In this document: piece by piece, positions 1 to 8,672 of the stretch
Layout of the letters: each line of letters starts with the position of its first letter
How positions within the stretch are numbered: position 1 is the first letter of the stretch
Assembly: GCA_001464625.1 (NCBI GenBank)
Contig: LNFJ01000014.1
Span: 51,989 to 115,988 of the forward strand
DNA length: 64,000 nucleotides
Direction: 5' to 3'
DNA from: Bacteroidia bacterium Ga0077558
GTDB lineage: Bacteria > Bacteroidota > Bacteroidia > Chitinophagales > Chitinophagaceae
Translations under genes and position numbers: made by a program
Notes under the pieces: generated by a model
What the model was told of the DNA's origin: nothing
Databases searched by the model: none
Seen by the model: the letters and a program-made list of their open reading frames with translations, nothing else

Positions 1-650
1 ATAAAATTTACAGAAGACATCACTTTTTCTTCTTTTACCAAAGCCTTCATCTTTTCTAAAGTATCAGGCTTTAATTCCAAATGAATTTTACCCTTCATGC
101 TGTTATACACTTCTATAAGCTTTCCCTGGATATAGCGTATCTGCTCGGCATAGGTGGAAGTTTTACGGATGCGTTTTTCTACGATGGCTTTTTGCAATGA
201 ATTAATAAACCGCAGTATATCTTCTTTCGTTTTAGTCTTGCCATCGAGATGCACAAAACGGCGGATAAAGCGCAGCTCTTCGGGAATGCGTTCCACCATT
301 TGAGGCTGTGGAATCGGCTGTTTATCTTTTGCTTTTGGAGCATTTTTTTCCTTGGGTTTTATACCTTGCCTGCGCATGGTTTCCTGGATAATTTCATCAT
401 GCTCCTGACGTTGCTTTTCTTTTTTCGTTTGTTTTTTTTCAGCCTTTGAGTTACTGCTCACAAACTCATTCAGTTTGGAAAGGTATATGTCAACTGTCTT
501 TTTAATCGCCTCACTGGAATGATAAGATACCCAGCTTGAACCATTTGCTGTTGCTTTGGTTACAAACTCATGGCCCTTTTTGAGCGCATCAGGAAATGAA
601 GAAAAATCAAGTGTATTTGCTTTATTGAAATAATTATCTATTGTAATCAT
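1..650 (-). CDS. Hypothetical basic protein, C-terminus cut by window edge
   Basis: The minus-strand frame from the ATG at 648-650 stays open to base 1, giving at least 216 residues. I do not recognise the family. The start reads MITIDNYFNKAN. A Lys/Gln/Glu-rich linker follows at about residues 70-115, then a likely folded helical part beginning PEELRFIRRFVHLDGKT (about 120-136). It starts 11 bases after the stop of the giant helicase/methylase gene, so it is probably co-transcribed and may be an accessory factor for it. The start codon is preceded by TAAAAATCC five bases upstream, the signal shared by many genes of this operon. No transmembrane segment is visible. Confidence 0.8.
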   Translation of the reverse strand, partial: MITIDNYFNKANTLDFSSFPDALKKGHEFVTKATANGSSWVSYHSSEAIKKTVDIYLSKLNEFVSSNSKAEKKQTKKEKQRQEHDEIIQETMRRQGIKPKEKNAPKAKDKQPIPQPQMVERIPEELRFIRRFVHLDGKTKTKEDILRFINSLQKAIVEKRIRKTSTYAEQIRYIQGKLIEVYNSMKGKIHLELKPDTLEKMKALVKEEKVMSSVNF

Positions 651-661
651 AGGGTGGATTT

Positions 662-3600
662 TTATGCGGCTAATAATTCAAGTTCAAGGGCGAGTGCTTC
701 GGCTTCCAGTTCCAGCATGGCCACCTCGTTTTGTGGCTCATCATCATCCGGGGGCAGTTCAATTCGCTTTCTGTTGGAGTAGGTGATTGCATCATCTTTC
801 AGGTCTTTCAACTGGTAGGATTGTAGGGTAACAGAACAACCATGCCGGGATTGCAGTATCTCCAGCAGTTTGTCCATGTTTTTATCCGGCAGTATAGCTA
901 CCATTTTATCAGACACTTTCTCAAAATTGTTTTTCTCTACCAGTTCCAGGATTTCTTTGTCCAGGTATATATCACCGCCCCGTGAACGGGATGCAGAAAT
1001 AATCAGTTTAAAGTAATTCCCCGTTCTGAAAAAAGATAAGCCGTTATTGGTAACGATATGACTGTTCTGTGTTATGGACTTTATAATGGGTGCAGCTTTT
1101 AATATCGGCACAACAACCTTATCCTGTACCTGCTCTCCAGGATTCCAATTCTCAGGCATCAGGATGCCTTTTTTTGTTTCACCATTCGTGGTAGTATAGC
1201 TCACCAGTTTGCCTTTGAAGTCCGAAAATGCTTGCAGCAGGTTTCCGGTAATGATATGCCGGATGCGCCGATCGGTATTGTTTTCCTTGGTGTACTTCTC
1301 CCACTCATGCAGCAGTACATTCATACTGGGTTGCGATACATCAGCACTTGCTCCAATAATAGTCATAATGTCTTCTGAATAGGAAGCTGGGATAGCCAGG
1401 TATTTTGAACTGTTTGCAATAGCTATCCGCAACTTAATGGCTGAAGGTGCGTAAGGATTCTTTTTTTTCTTATCTACCACAAAGCCCAGGAACACAGCAG
1501 GCACCAACTCGTTACCGCCATTATAGGTTTCAATGGGGTAGCGGATATTGCGGCTGATATAAAAAAAGCGAAAAGCCTTCTCCAGGTACTGCTTGCGGTT
1601 ATCAAAAGTCTTGTGCAGGTTTTGTAGCTGCAAATCCCTCGCTCCTATGAGTTCTTTTTCTCTTTCTGTGATCGCCTGCCTCCAGGCTCCTTCGCCCTGT
1701 TTGGTGAGTATCTTTTGTATTTTCTTTTCATTGGGAATATTCCGGATCAGTTCCTCATATTTGGTATTTGTTTCTGTTTCCTCCAATTTCAGGCGATCCG
1801 CTACGGATGCCTCATATTCCTCCATTAGCTCATCTTGTAATTTATGCGGGTCTTTAGCTTTCAGTGATTCGTTAATCAGGTTCTCCAGTTCGGTTTTCGT
1901 GAAGGGCTTTTTCAGCACATTTGCCCTGACGGTTTCCAGCGTACTGTCTTCCCCAAAAGCACTGTCACTCCCTTTACCCATTTTTATCACTTTGGCTGAA
2001 ACGGTTTCGGCTTCCAGGTTCATGGCTTCCACTTCAAGGTCGTAATCTCCAATCTGTTTCAGGTACTCTACATAATCATTATAGCGTTCTGCAATTTCAT
2101 TGTAAAAATCCTGTTGCATTTTAGTGGAAAGCACTGCCACCCGGCCAGACACCTTATGTGCTGCATCTTCCAGCGTTTGCGATTCATTACTGCCACTATC
2201 CGCTTTTGAATTTTTTAAGTGTAAAGGATCATCAAGCAGATCATTCACTTCTTTATTTTCCAGCAGATAATCTTTTACAATTTTATCACCGTATTTATTC
2301 AGAAAGTCCGGCACATCTAAAATTTTGGTGGATTGTTTCTGATTGGAAGTAGTGTTTGCATCGAGTGATTTCAACTTCTTTTGAAGCATCATCATCAACC
2401 GCTTTTCAGCAGGGATGGCGGATGTCACATAATCGTAAATGGGTTTGAGGATTTGCCCGGTGCGGTTGATACGTCCTCGTTTCTGTACCTCGGTATTAAT
2501 ATCCAGTTCGGCCTGCAAAACAATCATCACTCTTTGTTTCACCTGCTCTTTAGAAACTTTGGCTGTGGGTATGGCATGGGCAGATGCACCGGTGCTTCCG
2601 GATTGGTTAATCATCAACACATCCACTTCATTATTATTAAACTGCCGGAACGCATCATTGGTATTGATTCTCTTTCTTCCCAGTATCAATGCTTTGCTGC
2701 CATTCCAGTTCATTTGCATTTCATACTTGCGGCCAGTAACTTCAGCCACCGTAAAATCGGCATCCTTTAATTTCTTTATAATAATATCAATGGGAGAAAT
2801 GGTAATGCCGGTAGAAACAGTATTGATCTTTTCGAGTATCCTGTGATATTCTGTTTGTGCTTCGGGTGGCAGATCACTCAACTCAAATTTTTTATGAATG
2901 GGGTTGCCATCCACATCTTTTTCAGAATATCGTAAAATGCCATCCAGCCCTCTTTTTAATACCTCACTAAAATCAGCATTGATAGTGTCTCCATCACCAA
3001 CAGGAATACCATGTTCATTCTCCATTGATTCAATAAAACTGCCCATTGTAGAGGCAAAAGCAATTACGGGCTTTTTACCCTCCTTTAATCTTTTTATAGC
3101 TTGGTCTGCAACCGCTTCTGCCTTAAGCGAAAAAAGCATCTGGTTAATTACCTGGAATACTTTTGAGAAATAGGGTTGGTTATCTACGCCCGCCTGGGAA
3201 GTCCCTTCTCTTAGCTCCACTTCTTTTCCTTCGGCTACAGCAATCTTATCCAGTTCTTCAATTTGCGCATCCACAAAATTGGTTTGGAAAGCAATAATAT
3301 CCCGGAGTATATCGGTGATATTATCGGCAATGGCCCGGTGTTCTTCCGACTTATTATCCAGCGATAGATAATTTACTTCCACACCTTCAAAACTTCTTTC
3401 ACGTCTTACCATTTGCCCCTCTGCAACCAATTGTGAGGACAACACTTCCTGCAATGCCACGCCACCTCTTGTTATTGCTTCCACCAGATCATCCTTACTC
3501 ATATTGCAATCGGCAATGGAAGTTTTCATGGCGTAGATGGGCATATTGTCTGGTCGTTTGGCAAATGTTGCCGAGAGAAAAACAACGCCTTTTGTTTTAG

Positions 3601-5845
3601 CAACAACACCCTGTAAAAATTCACCGGTATTAGATGAACCGCTGGAATTATGCGCCTCATCCATGATGAAAATATTTTCTTCTGCAATGGCTCGGAGAAA
3701 ATTTGGCTTTTCGGGTTTCTTCTCCGGCGAGTTGAATTGAGAATAGGTGGCCAGTACAAAATCATATTCTGCCGGTATTGCCCTGGATTCGATAATGCTT
3801 TGCTGATGAGGTGCAGAAGGTGCATGGTACATGATCTCTCCATCCTCATCTTTTATATCTGTTTTTGACTCCTTACTGTTTACTATGAGTGGCCGCAAAT
3901 GTCCTGAACCAATGGCCGATAAATCCCGGTATATATCCGAAAACAGGTTTGCTTTTTCTGTAAGAAATACCGGCTTTACTCCTTGGTTGACTGCATATCG
4001 AATCATAGCTGCTGCAACACGTCCTTTACCAATACCTGTCTGGTCGCCAATAATCATTCCCTGGCCCCTGGCTTCAATATTGTAAATGGCCATCGCTACT
4101 GCATCAATTTGTTCTGCCGATAATACTTTGCATAGTGCAGCTTTGTTGGGGTACTTCAACCGGTGACGGACAAAATTGTCAATATCACCACCTACTTCTG
4201 CTTTGATATTCAGAATAGCCTGCCTAGTCTCAAAAGCCATGCTATCGGGTACTTGGGTATTCAGTACCACACAACTTTCCGATGCAGGTTCATAGGGAGC
4301 GGCCAGCGTTTCATCTTGAAATAGTTTCATCAGTGCTGCCGCTTCTTTTTCTAAATGTTGTTTTATCGTAACAATTTTCATAGCTGGATTTTGGTTTGTT
4401 TCCATTGCATCCATCACCCGGTCAAATAAATCCTCGAAGGTTTTTACCACAACATCTTTGTCCGGGTTAAAGACGGGAGCTGCGCCCGATGCTTCGGGCT
4501 TTCTGCCATTTATCAGGATCAGCCGGACATCAAAAGAAGTTCCCTGGCGGGAATAGAGTTTGTGACCGTCAATATTGATAACATCCGCCACATGATAGCG
4601 GCTGTAGAGGTAGTTAAAAAAAATCCGGTTCTTGCCCGAAGTGATTCTGCCCTTGGCATCCCAGGTAGTATGACCGCCGATAATGATAGCGGCTCTGCCG
4701 TCATCCGCCATACAATCCAAAGCCCGTAAAGCCATCACATGCTCTAGTGGCTTTATGGGAAAAGTATCGAACATTACTTCGGTCTCCATTTTGCCAAAAG
4801 GAGGATTGGTCATTACGGCTTTGAAATTCCGTTGTACATCAAAGAAAGTCTTGGTCGCATCCCGGTTCCATACGTTAGCAAATCCTTGCGTTTTCAGGTT
4901 GTGGTTTCTGAAGCTGTCTAGTTCGTTTACATATACTCTTTCCGGTTTGGCAGCAATAGTTAATAGTCCATTTCCGGCTGAAGGCTCTATAGCAAATCCG
5001 CCATTAAATTGCAGTTTATCTATCTCACAGAAAACACCCGCCAGATAACCAATGGGTGCAGGTGTGGAATACTGTTGCAGCAAGATGCTTTGAGAGGTTC
5101 GGTGAGATAAGTTCACCTGGCTATGGTACAGTTCCACTATTCGTTGGTATCGTTCTTTCACTGTTCCTTCGCTATGTGCCAGCACTCTTGCCCTGTTTAC
5201 AATGGCGAGTTCAGTCAGCTCTTTCACTTCGTTTTTATCGGTAATGCCAAAGGATGTGGCAAGTTTTTCAAGAGAGATTTTATTATGCTCCTTCTTTGTA
5301 GCTAAATCTCTTTCTACGGCTGATACAAAAAACTGTTCCTTGTTGTTCAGCCCATCAAGACCCAGCAGTCCTTCGTCCGCAAAGGAGTAATAGCCTTCTT
5401 TGGTAACGATGATATGATCGAGCAGTTTTACATCCATCAGCGAAGATCCTTGCTTGATCTTGTCCGTCAATTGCTCATCTGCCCTTGAGGGTTTAAGATT
5501 ACCAGATGGATGATTGTGTGCTATCACCATTGAAACAGCGAGCGCCTTTAAAGCTGTGGCCAGCACAATCCGTATATCAGCAACCGTTGCATTGATGGCT
5601 CCCTTAGAGTGCTTGTAATAACCGATAATCTCATTTGCCTGGTTCAGATAAAGCACAATGAATTGCTCCTGTAATTCCATCTGTCCTTCTCCAAAAGTGT
5701 TACGGATAAAATCAGCAGCATCTTTGGAACTGGTAATTTTTCCAAACTGTCGCTTGCCACTGCGGGTATAAGAAACGGCTAACTCCGGAACATAAATTTC
5801 CGGAGTTTCGCCAAGCACTATTTCAGGTACGGTAGAATAGTTCAT
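662..5845 (-). CDS. Giant polyvalent protein: RadC/JAMM + N6-type DNA methylase + strawberry-notch-like helicase
   Basis: This 1727-residue protein joins three enzymatic modules. Residues about 30-160 form a RadC/MPN domain with a complete JAMM site (H110, H112 in HNHPSG, then D123). Residues about 280-450 form a Rossmann methylase with EPSAGNG near 287 and the catalytic NPPFG near 346, the adenine/N4-cytosine class. Residues about 600-1150 form an SF2 helicase with GDQTGIGKGR near 600, DEAH near 728, SATF, and KRGRINRTGQ near 1120; this arrangement is typical of strawberry-notch-like helicases of phages and plasmids. The C-terminal 500 residues are helical with no domain I recognise. Such polyvalent proteins are known from phages and conjugative elements, where they are thought to modify or protect incoming DNA. 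A GLLGLDGL motif (about 160-166) matches the Gly-rich motif of neighbouring proteins. Confidence 0.9.
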   Translation of the reverse strand: MNYSTVPEIVLGETPEIYVPELAVSYTRSGKRQFGKITSSKDAADFIRNTFGEGQMELQEQFIVLYLNQANEIIGYYKHSKGAINATVADIRIVLATALKALAVSMVIAHNHPSGNLKPSRADEQLTDKIKQGSSLMDVKLLDHIIVTKEGYYSFADEGLLGLDGLNNKEQFFVSAVERDLATKKEHNKISLEKLATSFGITDKNEVKELTELAIVNRARVLAHSEGTVKERYQRIVELYHSQVNLSHRTSQSILLQQYSTPAPIGYLAGVFCEIDKLQFNGGFAIEPSAGNGLLTIAAKPERVYVNELDSFRNHNLKTQGFANVWNRDATKTFFDVQRNFKAVMTNPPFGKMETEVMFDTFPIKPLEHVMALRALDCMADDGRAAIIIGGHTTWDAKGRITSGKNRIFFNYLYSRYHVADVINIDGHKLYSRQGTSFDVRLILINGRKPEASGAAPVFNPDKDVVVKTFEDLFDRVMDAMETNQNPAMKIVTIKQHLEKEAAALMKLFQDETLAAPYEPASESCVVLNTQVPDSMAFETRQAILNIKAEVGGDIDNFVRHRLKYPNKAALCKVLSAEQIDAVAMAIYNIEARGQGMIIGDQTGIGKGRVAAAMIRYAVNQGVKPVFLTEKANLFSDIYRDLSAIGSGHLRPLIVNSKESKTDIKDEDGEIMYHAPSAPHQQSIIESRAIPAEYDFVLATYSQFNSPEKKPEKPNFLRAIAEENIFIMDEAHNSSGSSNTGEFLQGVVAKTKGVVFLSATFAKRPDNMPIYAMKTSIADCNMSKDDLVEAITRGGVALQEVLSSQLVAEGQMVRRERSFEGVEVNYLSLDNKSEEHRAIADNITDILRDIIAFQTNFVDAQIEELDKIAVAEGKEVELREGTSQAGVDNQPYFSKVFQVINQMLFSLKAEAVADQAIKRLKEGKKPVIAFASTMGSFIESMENEHGIPVGDGDTINADFSEVLKRGLDGILRYSEKDVDGNPIHKKFELSDLPPEAQTEYHRILEKINTVSTGITISPIDIIIKKLKDADFTVAEVTGRKYEMQMNWNGSKALILGRKRINTNDAFRQFNNNEVDVLMINQSGSTGASAHAIPTAKVSKEQVKQRVMIVLQAELDINTEVQKRGRINRTGQILKPIYDYVTSAIPAEKRLMMMLQKKLKSLDANTTSNQKQSTKILDVPDFLNKYGDKIVKDYLLENKEVNDLLDDPLHLKNSKADSGSNESQTLEDAAHKVSGRVAVLSTKMQQDFYNEIAERYNDYVEYLKQIGDYDLEVEAMNLEAETVSAKVIKMGKGSDSAFGEDSTLETVRANVLKKPFTKTELENLINESLKAKDPHKLQDELMEEYEASVADRLKLEETETNTKYEELIRNIPNEKKIQKILTKQGEGAWRQAITEREKELIGARDLQLQNLHKTFDNRKQYLEKAFRFFYISRNIRYPIETYNGGNELVPAVFLGFVVDKKKKNPYAPSAIKLRIAIANSSKYLAIPASYSEDIMTIIGASADVSQPSMNVLLHEWEKYTKENNTDRRIRHIITGNLLQAFSDFKGKLVSYTTTNGETKKGILMPENWNPGEQVQDKVVVPILKAAPIIKSITQNSHIVTNNGLSFFRTGNYFKLIISASRSRGGDIYLDKEILELVEKNNFEKVSDKMVAILPDKNMDKLLEILQSRHGCSVTLQSYQLKDLKDDAITYSNRKRIELPPDDDEPQNEVAMLELEAEALALELELLAA

Positions 5846-5860
5846 TTCTGTATTAGCTAT

Positions 5861-6448
5861 TTATCTTGCCGGTCCGACCAATGCCAGGTAATTAAGCTCA
5901 AGGCGTTGATCCCAGATATTGTCAAACAATTCATTTCCATCAGCCCATTCCACAATCACAATATCATTTGTGGCGAACCTTGTTGTTTTTTGGATTGACC
6001 AGACAGCCTGATTGGGAAGTGATCCCATATTGGCATATCCAACATAGGTGACTAAAGGGTTTGATTCATCAATCCGCATGATCTGACCATTACAGCAACA
6101 TTTTAAATTGCTGATAGCTATTTTTATCTCGGTCAGTGCGGACAGGATGCCGCTCAGTAATTCAATCTGAATATCCTGTTTCTGTTCCGTTGCCAGCCCG
6201 CCACCATTATTTTTCAGCATAGCATTGATTGCATCCCGCAATGCGTAAACGTCCGGTAATGCTGCCGGGATAGTCACTTCCGTGAATTTGATAAAAACGT
6301 TTTTAAGCGCACCCGATCCGATATCCAGTCGTATAGTATTATCCTTAACCGTGTCAATGGTTTTGATATGCGATTTATTGATCAGTAGTACGCTGGCGGC
6401 GTTTATAATCCGAATTGATGCGCCGTCATCGATTATTTGTGTTGCCAT
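5861..6448 (-). CDS. Phage structural-like protein with C-terminal fibre/tip-type beta domain
   Basis: This 195-residue protein has an N-terminal beta-rich part that could bind a partner (about 1-60), a helical middle with ATEQKQDIQIELL, a CCC cluster (KCCCNG) and a C-terminal segment of the kind seen at the ends of phage minor structural and fibre proteins: Y-x-GYA, W-x-I-x-K, then EWADGNELFDNIWDQR and a final YLAL. The C-terminal pattern is my recognition of a common phage theme rather than a named family. The ATG at 6448 overlaps the end of the next upstream gene by 23 bases. This is one of the better hints that the operon encodes a particle or injection device. It could instead be a secreted adhesin. 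Confidence 0.75.
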   Translation of the reverse strand: MATQIIDDGASIRIINAASVLLINKSHIKTIDTVKDNTIRLDIGSGALKNVFIKFTEVTIPAALPDVYALRDAINAMLKNNGGGLATEQKQDIQIELLSGILSALTEIKIAISNLKCCCNGQIMRIDESNPLVTYVGYANMGSLPNQAVWSIQKTTRFATNDIVIVEWADGNELFDNIWDQRLELNYLALVGPAR

Positions 6449-6635
6449 TGTTTTTTTGATTGTTATTTTGGTTATTATTTTTGATTATTTCAGAGATCCC
6501 TTCTCCAATGAGTGACCCGATAAAACCTCCCACCATCACAAAGGGAACCGCATCTTTTCCGGCTTCCTTTGCATAGGCATAAGAGAGAAGGGAGGTAATC
6601 AGTGTGGCAGAGGCCACAATGCTTTTTTCTTTCAT
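6426..6635 (-). CDS. Small membrane protein with Asn-rich tail
   Basis: This 69-residue protein has a hydrophobic N-terminal segment (ATLITSLLSYAYA), a second Gly-rich hydrophobic stretch (VPFVMVGGFIGSLIGEGI, about 31-48) and an Asn/Gln repeat tail (NNNQNNNQKNN). Size and topology resemble holins or small membrane proteins of membrane-containing phages, but there is no family-level evidence. Its 3' end overlaps the start of the fibre-like gene, which indicates translational coupling. Confidence 0.65.
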   Translation of the reverse strand: MKEKSIVASATLITSLLSYAYAKEAGKDAVPFVMVGGFIGSLIGEGISEIIKNNNQNNNQKNNGNTNNR

Positions 6636-6653
6636 GCCTGTTTATTAGTTTGG

Positions 6654-7313
6654 TTAGTGTAGTAATTGTTTGGCGGCAAGGCCCGACAAAATCAGCATCC
6701 CTGCATTCTTTAGCTTGCCCCAGAATCTTTGCCGCTTAAATTTCTTTCGCAACTGTTTCACTTCCTTTTCAAGTGCTTGCTGATTAGAGAGTGTCTGCGA
6801 TAGCGTTGTTTTGATTTGCTGATATTGCGAGAGCTTTAGCACGATAGCAGAATCCCGGTTTTGTACCTGCGATCCCAGCGTTTCTATACTGATCTGGCTC
6901 AGACTATCTTTTTCGGCTGAATATATAATCAACTGGTTGGTGAGCCGGGCAAGTGAATCGCAGTTGCTGAAATATCTGGCCGTATCATTTTCCTGTTTGA
7001 AAATACTTTGCCGGTCAATCAAGGTGTACACCTGTTGTTGCAGTTCGCCGTTCTTGCGTTTAGCTTTGGTCAATGCCGTTTCAGTTTGTTTCAGGCGGCT
7101 ACCCAGGCTGTCATAATGTTCATTCAGCGAATCTTCCTTTTCACGGTATTGCTTTTCCACCTGGGCCACCTGCTCTTTAATTGTTTCAGCACTGGCCTGC
7201 ACTGTCGCACCCGGTATATCGCTGTCGTCAGCATTTCGGTGAAAAAGCTGGCAAAAGGAAAAGCCAATAGTAATGCCGATCAGGAGCGTGATAATTGTTT
7301 TGAAGTTTTTCAT
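6654..7313 (-). CDS. Membrane-anchored coiled-coil protein (spanin-like?)
   Basis: I place the start at MKNFKTIITLL (7313), not at the longer ORF start 7382. The shorter start leaves one base between it and the stop of the upstream gene, and it begins directly before the hydrophobic segment IITLLIGITIGFSFC. After this single N-terminal membrane anchor come about 150 residues of heptad-rich coiled coil and a basic C-terminal part ending in a second short hydrophobic stretch (AGMLILSGLAAK). An anchored periplasmic coiled coil next to two lytic enzymes is reminiscent of phage spanins, but it may equally be a structural strut. The function is not established. Confidence 0.7.
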   Translation of the reverse strand: MKNFKTIITLLIGITIGFSFCQLFHRNADDSDIPGATVQASAETIKEQVAQVEKQYREKEDSLNEHYDSLGSRLKQTETALTKAKRKNGELQQQVYTLIDRQSIFKQENDTARYFSNCDSLARLTNQLIIYSAEKDSLSQISIETLGSQVQNRDSAIVLKLSQYQQIKTTLSQTLSNQQALEKEVKQLRKKFKRQRFWGKLKNAGMLILSGLAAKQLLH

Positions 7314-7314
7314 C

Positions 7315-7548
7315 TTATTGGTTTTGATTATTGTCAATGGTTGTTTTCTTTTCAAGGGAATAGCCGAAACATCCGGCACCAATTAAACTGGCAAATGCGT
7401 AGAACATAAATTCAGGCATCATTTTGCTGAAGAATTGCTGGGCAATCCAGCTTATCAAAAGCGCCAGTATGAGTAAGGCGATGGCCACTTCACGAAGTGA
7501 ATAGCAGCCATTCTTATCCTTGAATAGTTGTGTGAGAAATGTTTTCAT
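7315..7548 (-). CDS. Small two-span membrane protein, holin-like
   Basis: This 77-residue protein has two hydrophobic helices (EVAIALLILALLISWIA, about 20-36, and FMFYAFASLIGAGCFGYSL, about 47-65) and a polar tail ending in NNQNQ. A basic N-terminus, two helices and position beside peptidoglycan-cleaving enzymes fit a holin, although no holin family is recognised. Its ATG (7546-7548) overlaps the TGA of the 24-residue micro-ORF upstream (TGATG), so the two are probably translationally coupled. Confidence 0.7.
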   Translation of the reverse strand: MKTFLTQLFKDKNGCYSLREVAIALLILALLISWIAQQFFSKMMPEFMFYAFASLIGAGCFGYSLEKKTTIDNNQNQ

Positions 7549-7622
7549 CAGGTTTCTTTTACGATTTGATAAGTGATTAAACCAAAGGCTGCGGCAATAC
7601 TTAAGCCTACCAGGTCAAACAC
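7548..7622 (-). CDS. 24-residue hydrophobic micropeptide
   Basis: A 25-codon frame starts with GTG (7620-7622) and ends with TGA (7548-7550). It encodes a peptide beginning VFDLVGLSIAAAFGLI and ending QIVKET, a single short membrane helix with a polar end. Both ends overlap neighbouring genes: TAGTG joins it to the upstream L,D-transpeptidase-like gene and TGATG to the downstream holin-like gene. The exact fit between two stop/start overlaps in a fully packed operon is the main evidence that it is translated. Very small membrane proteins are common in membrane-containing phages. The function is unknown. Confidence 0.6.
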   Translation of the reverse strand: MFDLVGLSIAAAFGLITYQIVKET

Positions 7623-8221
7623 TAATTTTTTTTTGCTTCACGGACTAAAGCCCTCTCATCAATCAATGTGTAGGTAAAATCATTACCGTACATGGTTTTG
7701 TGCCTCTGGGCGAGTTGCATGAAAAGATTAAAGTCGGCAATATTGGCAAACACTTGGCAGCCTGCGGAGTATTTCTCTACATACTTAGTAGTTCCGTTTA
7801 CAGAGGCATGATGGATATTAACTCCGAATATGCCCGTTTGCTCCTTGCCGTTATTGAAGTCCAGCACTGCATCCCGGTTATAGTCACGGATCACTGTGAT
7901 AGGCCGCTTCTGAGTTAGAGCCAGATATTTGCCCCGGTGCATCCCAATGCCGTGGGAACCGATATACTGACCGTGTTTTACGATGGCTGTGCCTTGTGGA
8001 TTCATTAGGTTGCGCAGCCAGAAAGTACCGGGATCAGTGGTAGCCGGAAACTGGTGGTATTGCCAGTCGCCTGCATTGCTTTTGTAAAAAACATTGATGG
8101 TATCATCAAAGCGGTTAGGTTCTGTGCTGTTGGCACGAACGCCCACAATATTAAGTTCAAAGGGGCGGGAGTAAATCTTGTATGCTTTTGCAAGCATAGT
8201 ATTCTGAATTGCAAGTAACAT
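7622..8221 (-). CDS. L,D-transpeptidase (YkuD-like) peptidoglycan-active protein
   Basis: This 199-residue protein carries the YkuD-like signature of a His followed after about 17 residues by S-x-G-C: NIHHAS (H137/H138) and SAGCQV (Cys155 as likely nucleophile). FGVNIHHAS also fits the beta-strand preceding the YkuD active site. There is no obvious signal peptide, unlike cellular L,D-transpeptidases, so it resembles phage or element enzymes that act on peptidoglycan during release or assembly. It is preceded by TAAAAATCC and followed by a stop/start overlap with the micropeptide gene. Cleavage and cross-linking activities cannot be distinguished from sequence. Confidence 0.75.
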   Translation of the reverse strand: MLLAIQNTMLAKAYKIYSRPFELNIVGVRANSTEPNRFDDTINVFYKSNAGDWQYHQFPATTDPGTFWLRNLMNPQGTAIVKHGQYIGSHGIGMHRGKYLALTQKRPITVIRDYNRDAVLDFNNGKEQTGIFGVNIHHASVNGTTKYVEKYSAGCQVFANIADFNLFMQLAQRHKTMYGNDFTYTLIDERALVREAKKN

Positions 8222-8258
8222 AGGTTTGGATTTTTAATTTTTGTTTTGTGGTAATCGG

Positions 8259-8663
8259 TTATCCGGCTTTGGACAGGTTCAGGTCAGGCTCATAATTTTT
8301 TATCCAGTCCTTCACGTTAAAGCCCGGTGAGATAGAGCCTGGCTCCAGTTCATCATGGCCCACAATAGCGGCACTTGGGTATTTGATAGACAGTGCCACG
8401 ATTTTATTGAACAAGGCTTCTTCCTGGTTCGGTGTTTTGGTATCACCTAGGGTGCCGGATTTATTCCTGCCACCGGCGTAGGCAATGTGGATGGCTTCGT
8501 TATCCACCTTCTCCACGTTTTTGATAATGGTGGAATCGGGATGAACTCTTTTTATCTCACCTGTGCGCTCCACCACATAGTGATAGTTTCCATAGAACTG
8601 TGAAACCTTCGGGTCAAATGTGGCGGTGCTGTGTACTACGATGTACCGGATATGTCTTTTCAT
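8259..8663 (-). CDS. N-acetylmuramoyl-L-alanine amidase (Amidase_2 / PGRP fold)
   Basis: This 134-residue single-domain amidase resembles T7 lysozyme. Visible motifs are VVHSTAT (zinc-ligand His11), YHYVVERTGEI, IHIAYAGG and VGHDELEPG (second zinc-ligand His). The usual third zinc ligand, Cys in CPGF, appears here as Ser in SISPGF, so metal binding may be altered. It cuts the bond between muramic acid and the stem peptide. There is no signal peptide, as expected for an endolysin that depends on a holin. It lies between a second peptidoglycan-active gene and a peptidoglycan-binding protein. AATCC lies one base before its ATG. Confidence 0.88.
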   Translation of the reverse strand: MKRHIRYIVVHSTATFDPKVSQFYGNYHYVVERTGEIKRVHPDSTIIKNVEKVDNEAIHIAYAGGRNKSGTLGDTKTPNQEEALFNKIVALSIKYPSAAIVGHDELEPGSISPGFNVKDWIKNYEPDLNLSKAG

Positions 8664-8672
8664 TGGATTATT

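Noticed and set aside
249..449. Plus-strand hydrophobic ORF at the left edge
   Set aside because: It is opposite the long open minus-strand frame (1-650), which has sensible composition and the operon's start signal.
1593..5390. Several plus-strand ORFs of 60-150 codons inside the giant gene
   Set aside because: They are shadows of the 1727-residue protein, rich in Ser/Cys/Phe and without motifs.
6654..7382. Longer N-terminus for the coiled-coil membrane gene
   Set aside because: It would overlap most of the tail of the holin-like gene, while MKNFK at 7313 begins right at the membrane helix.
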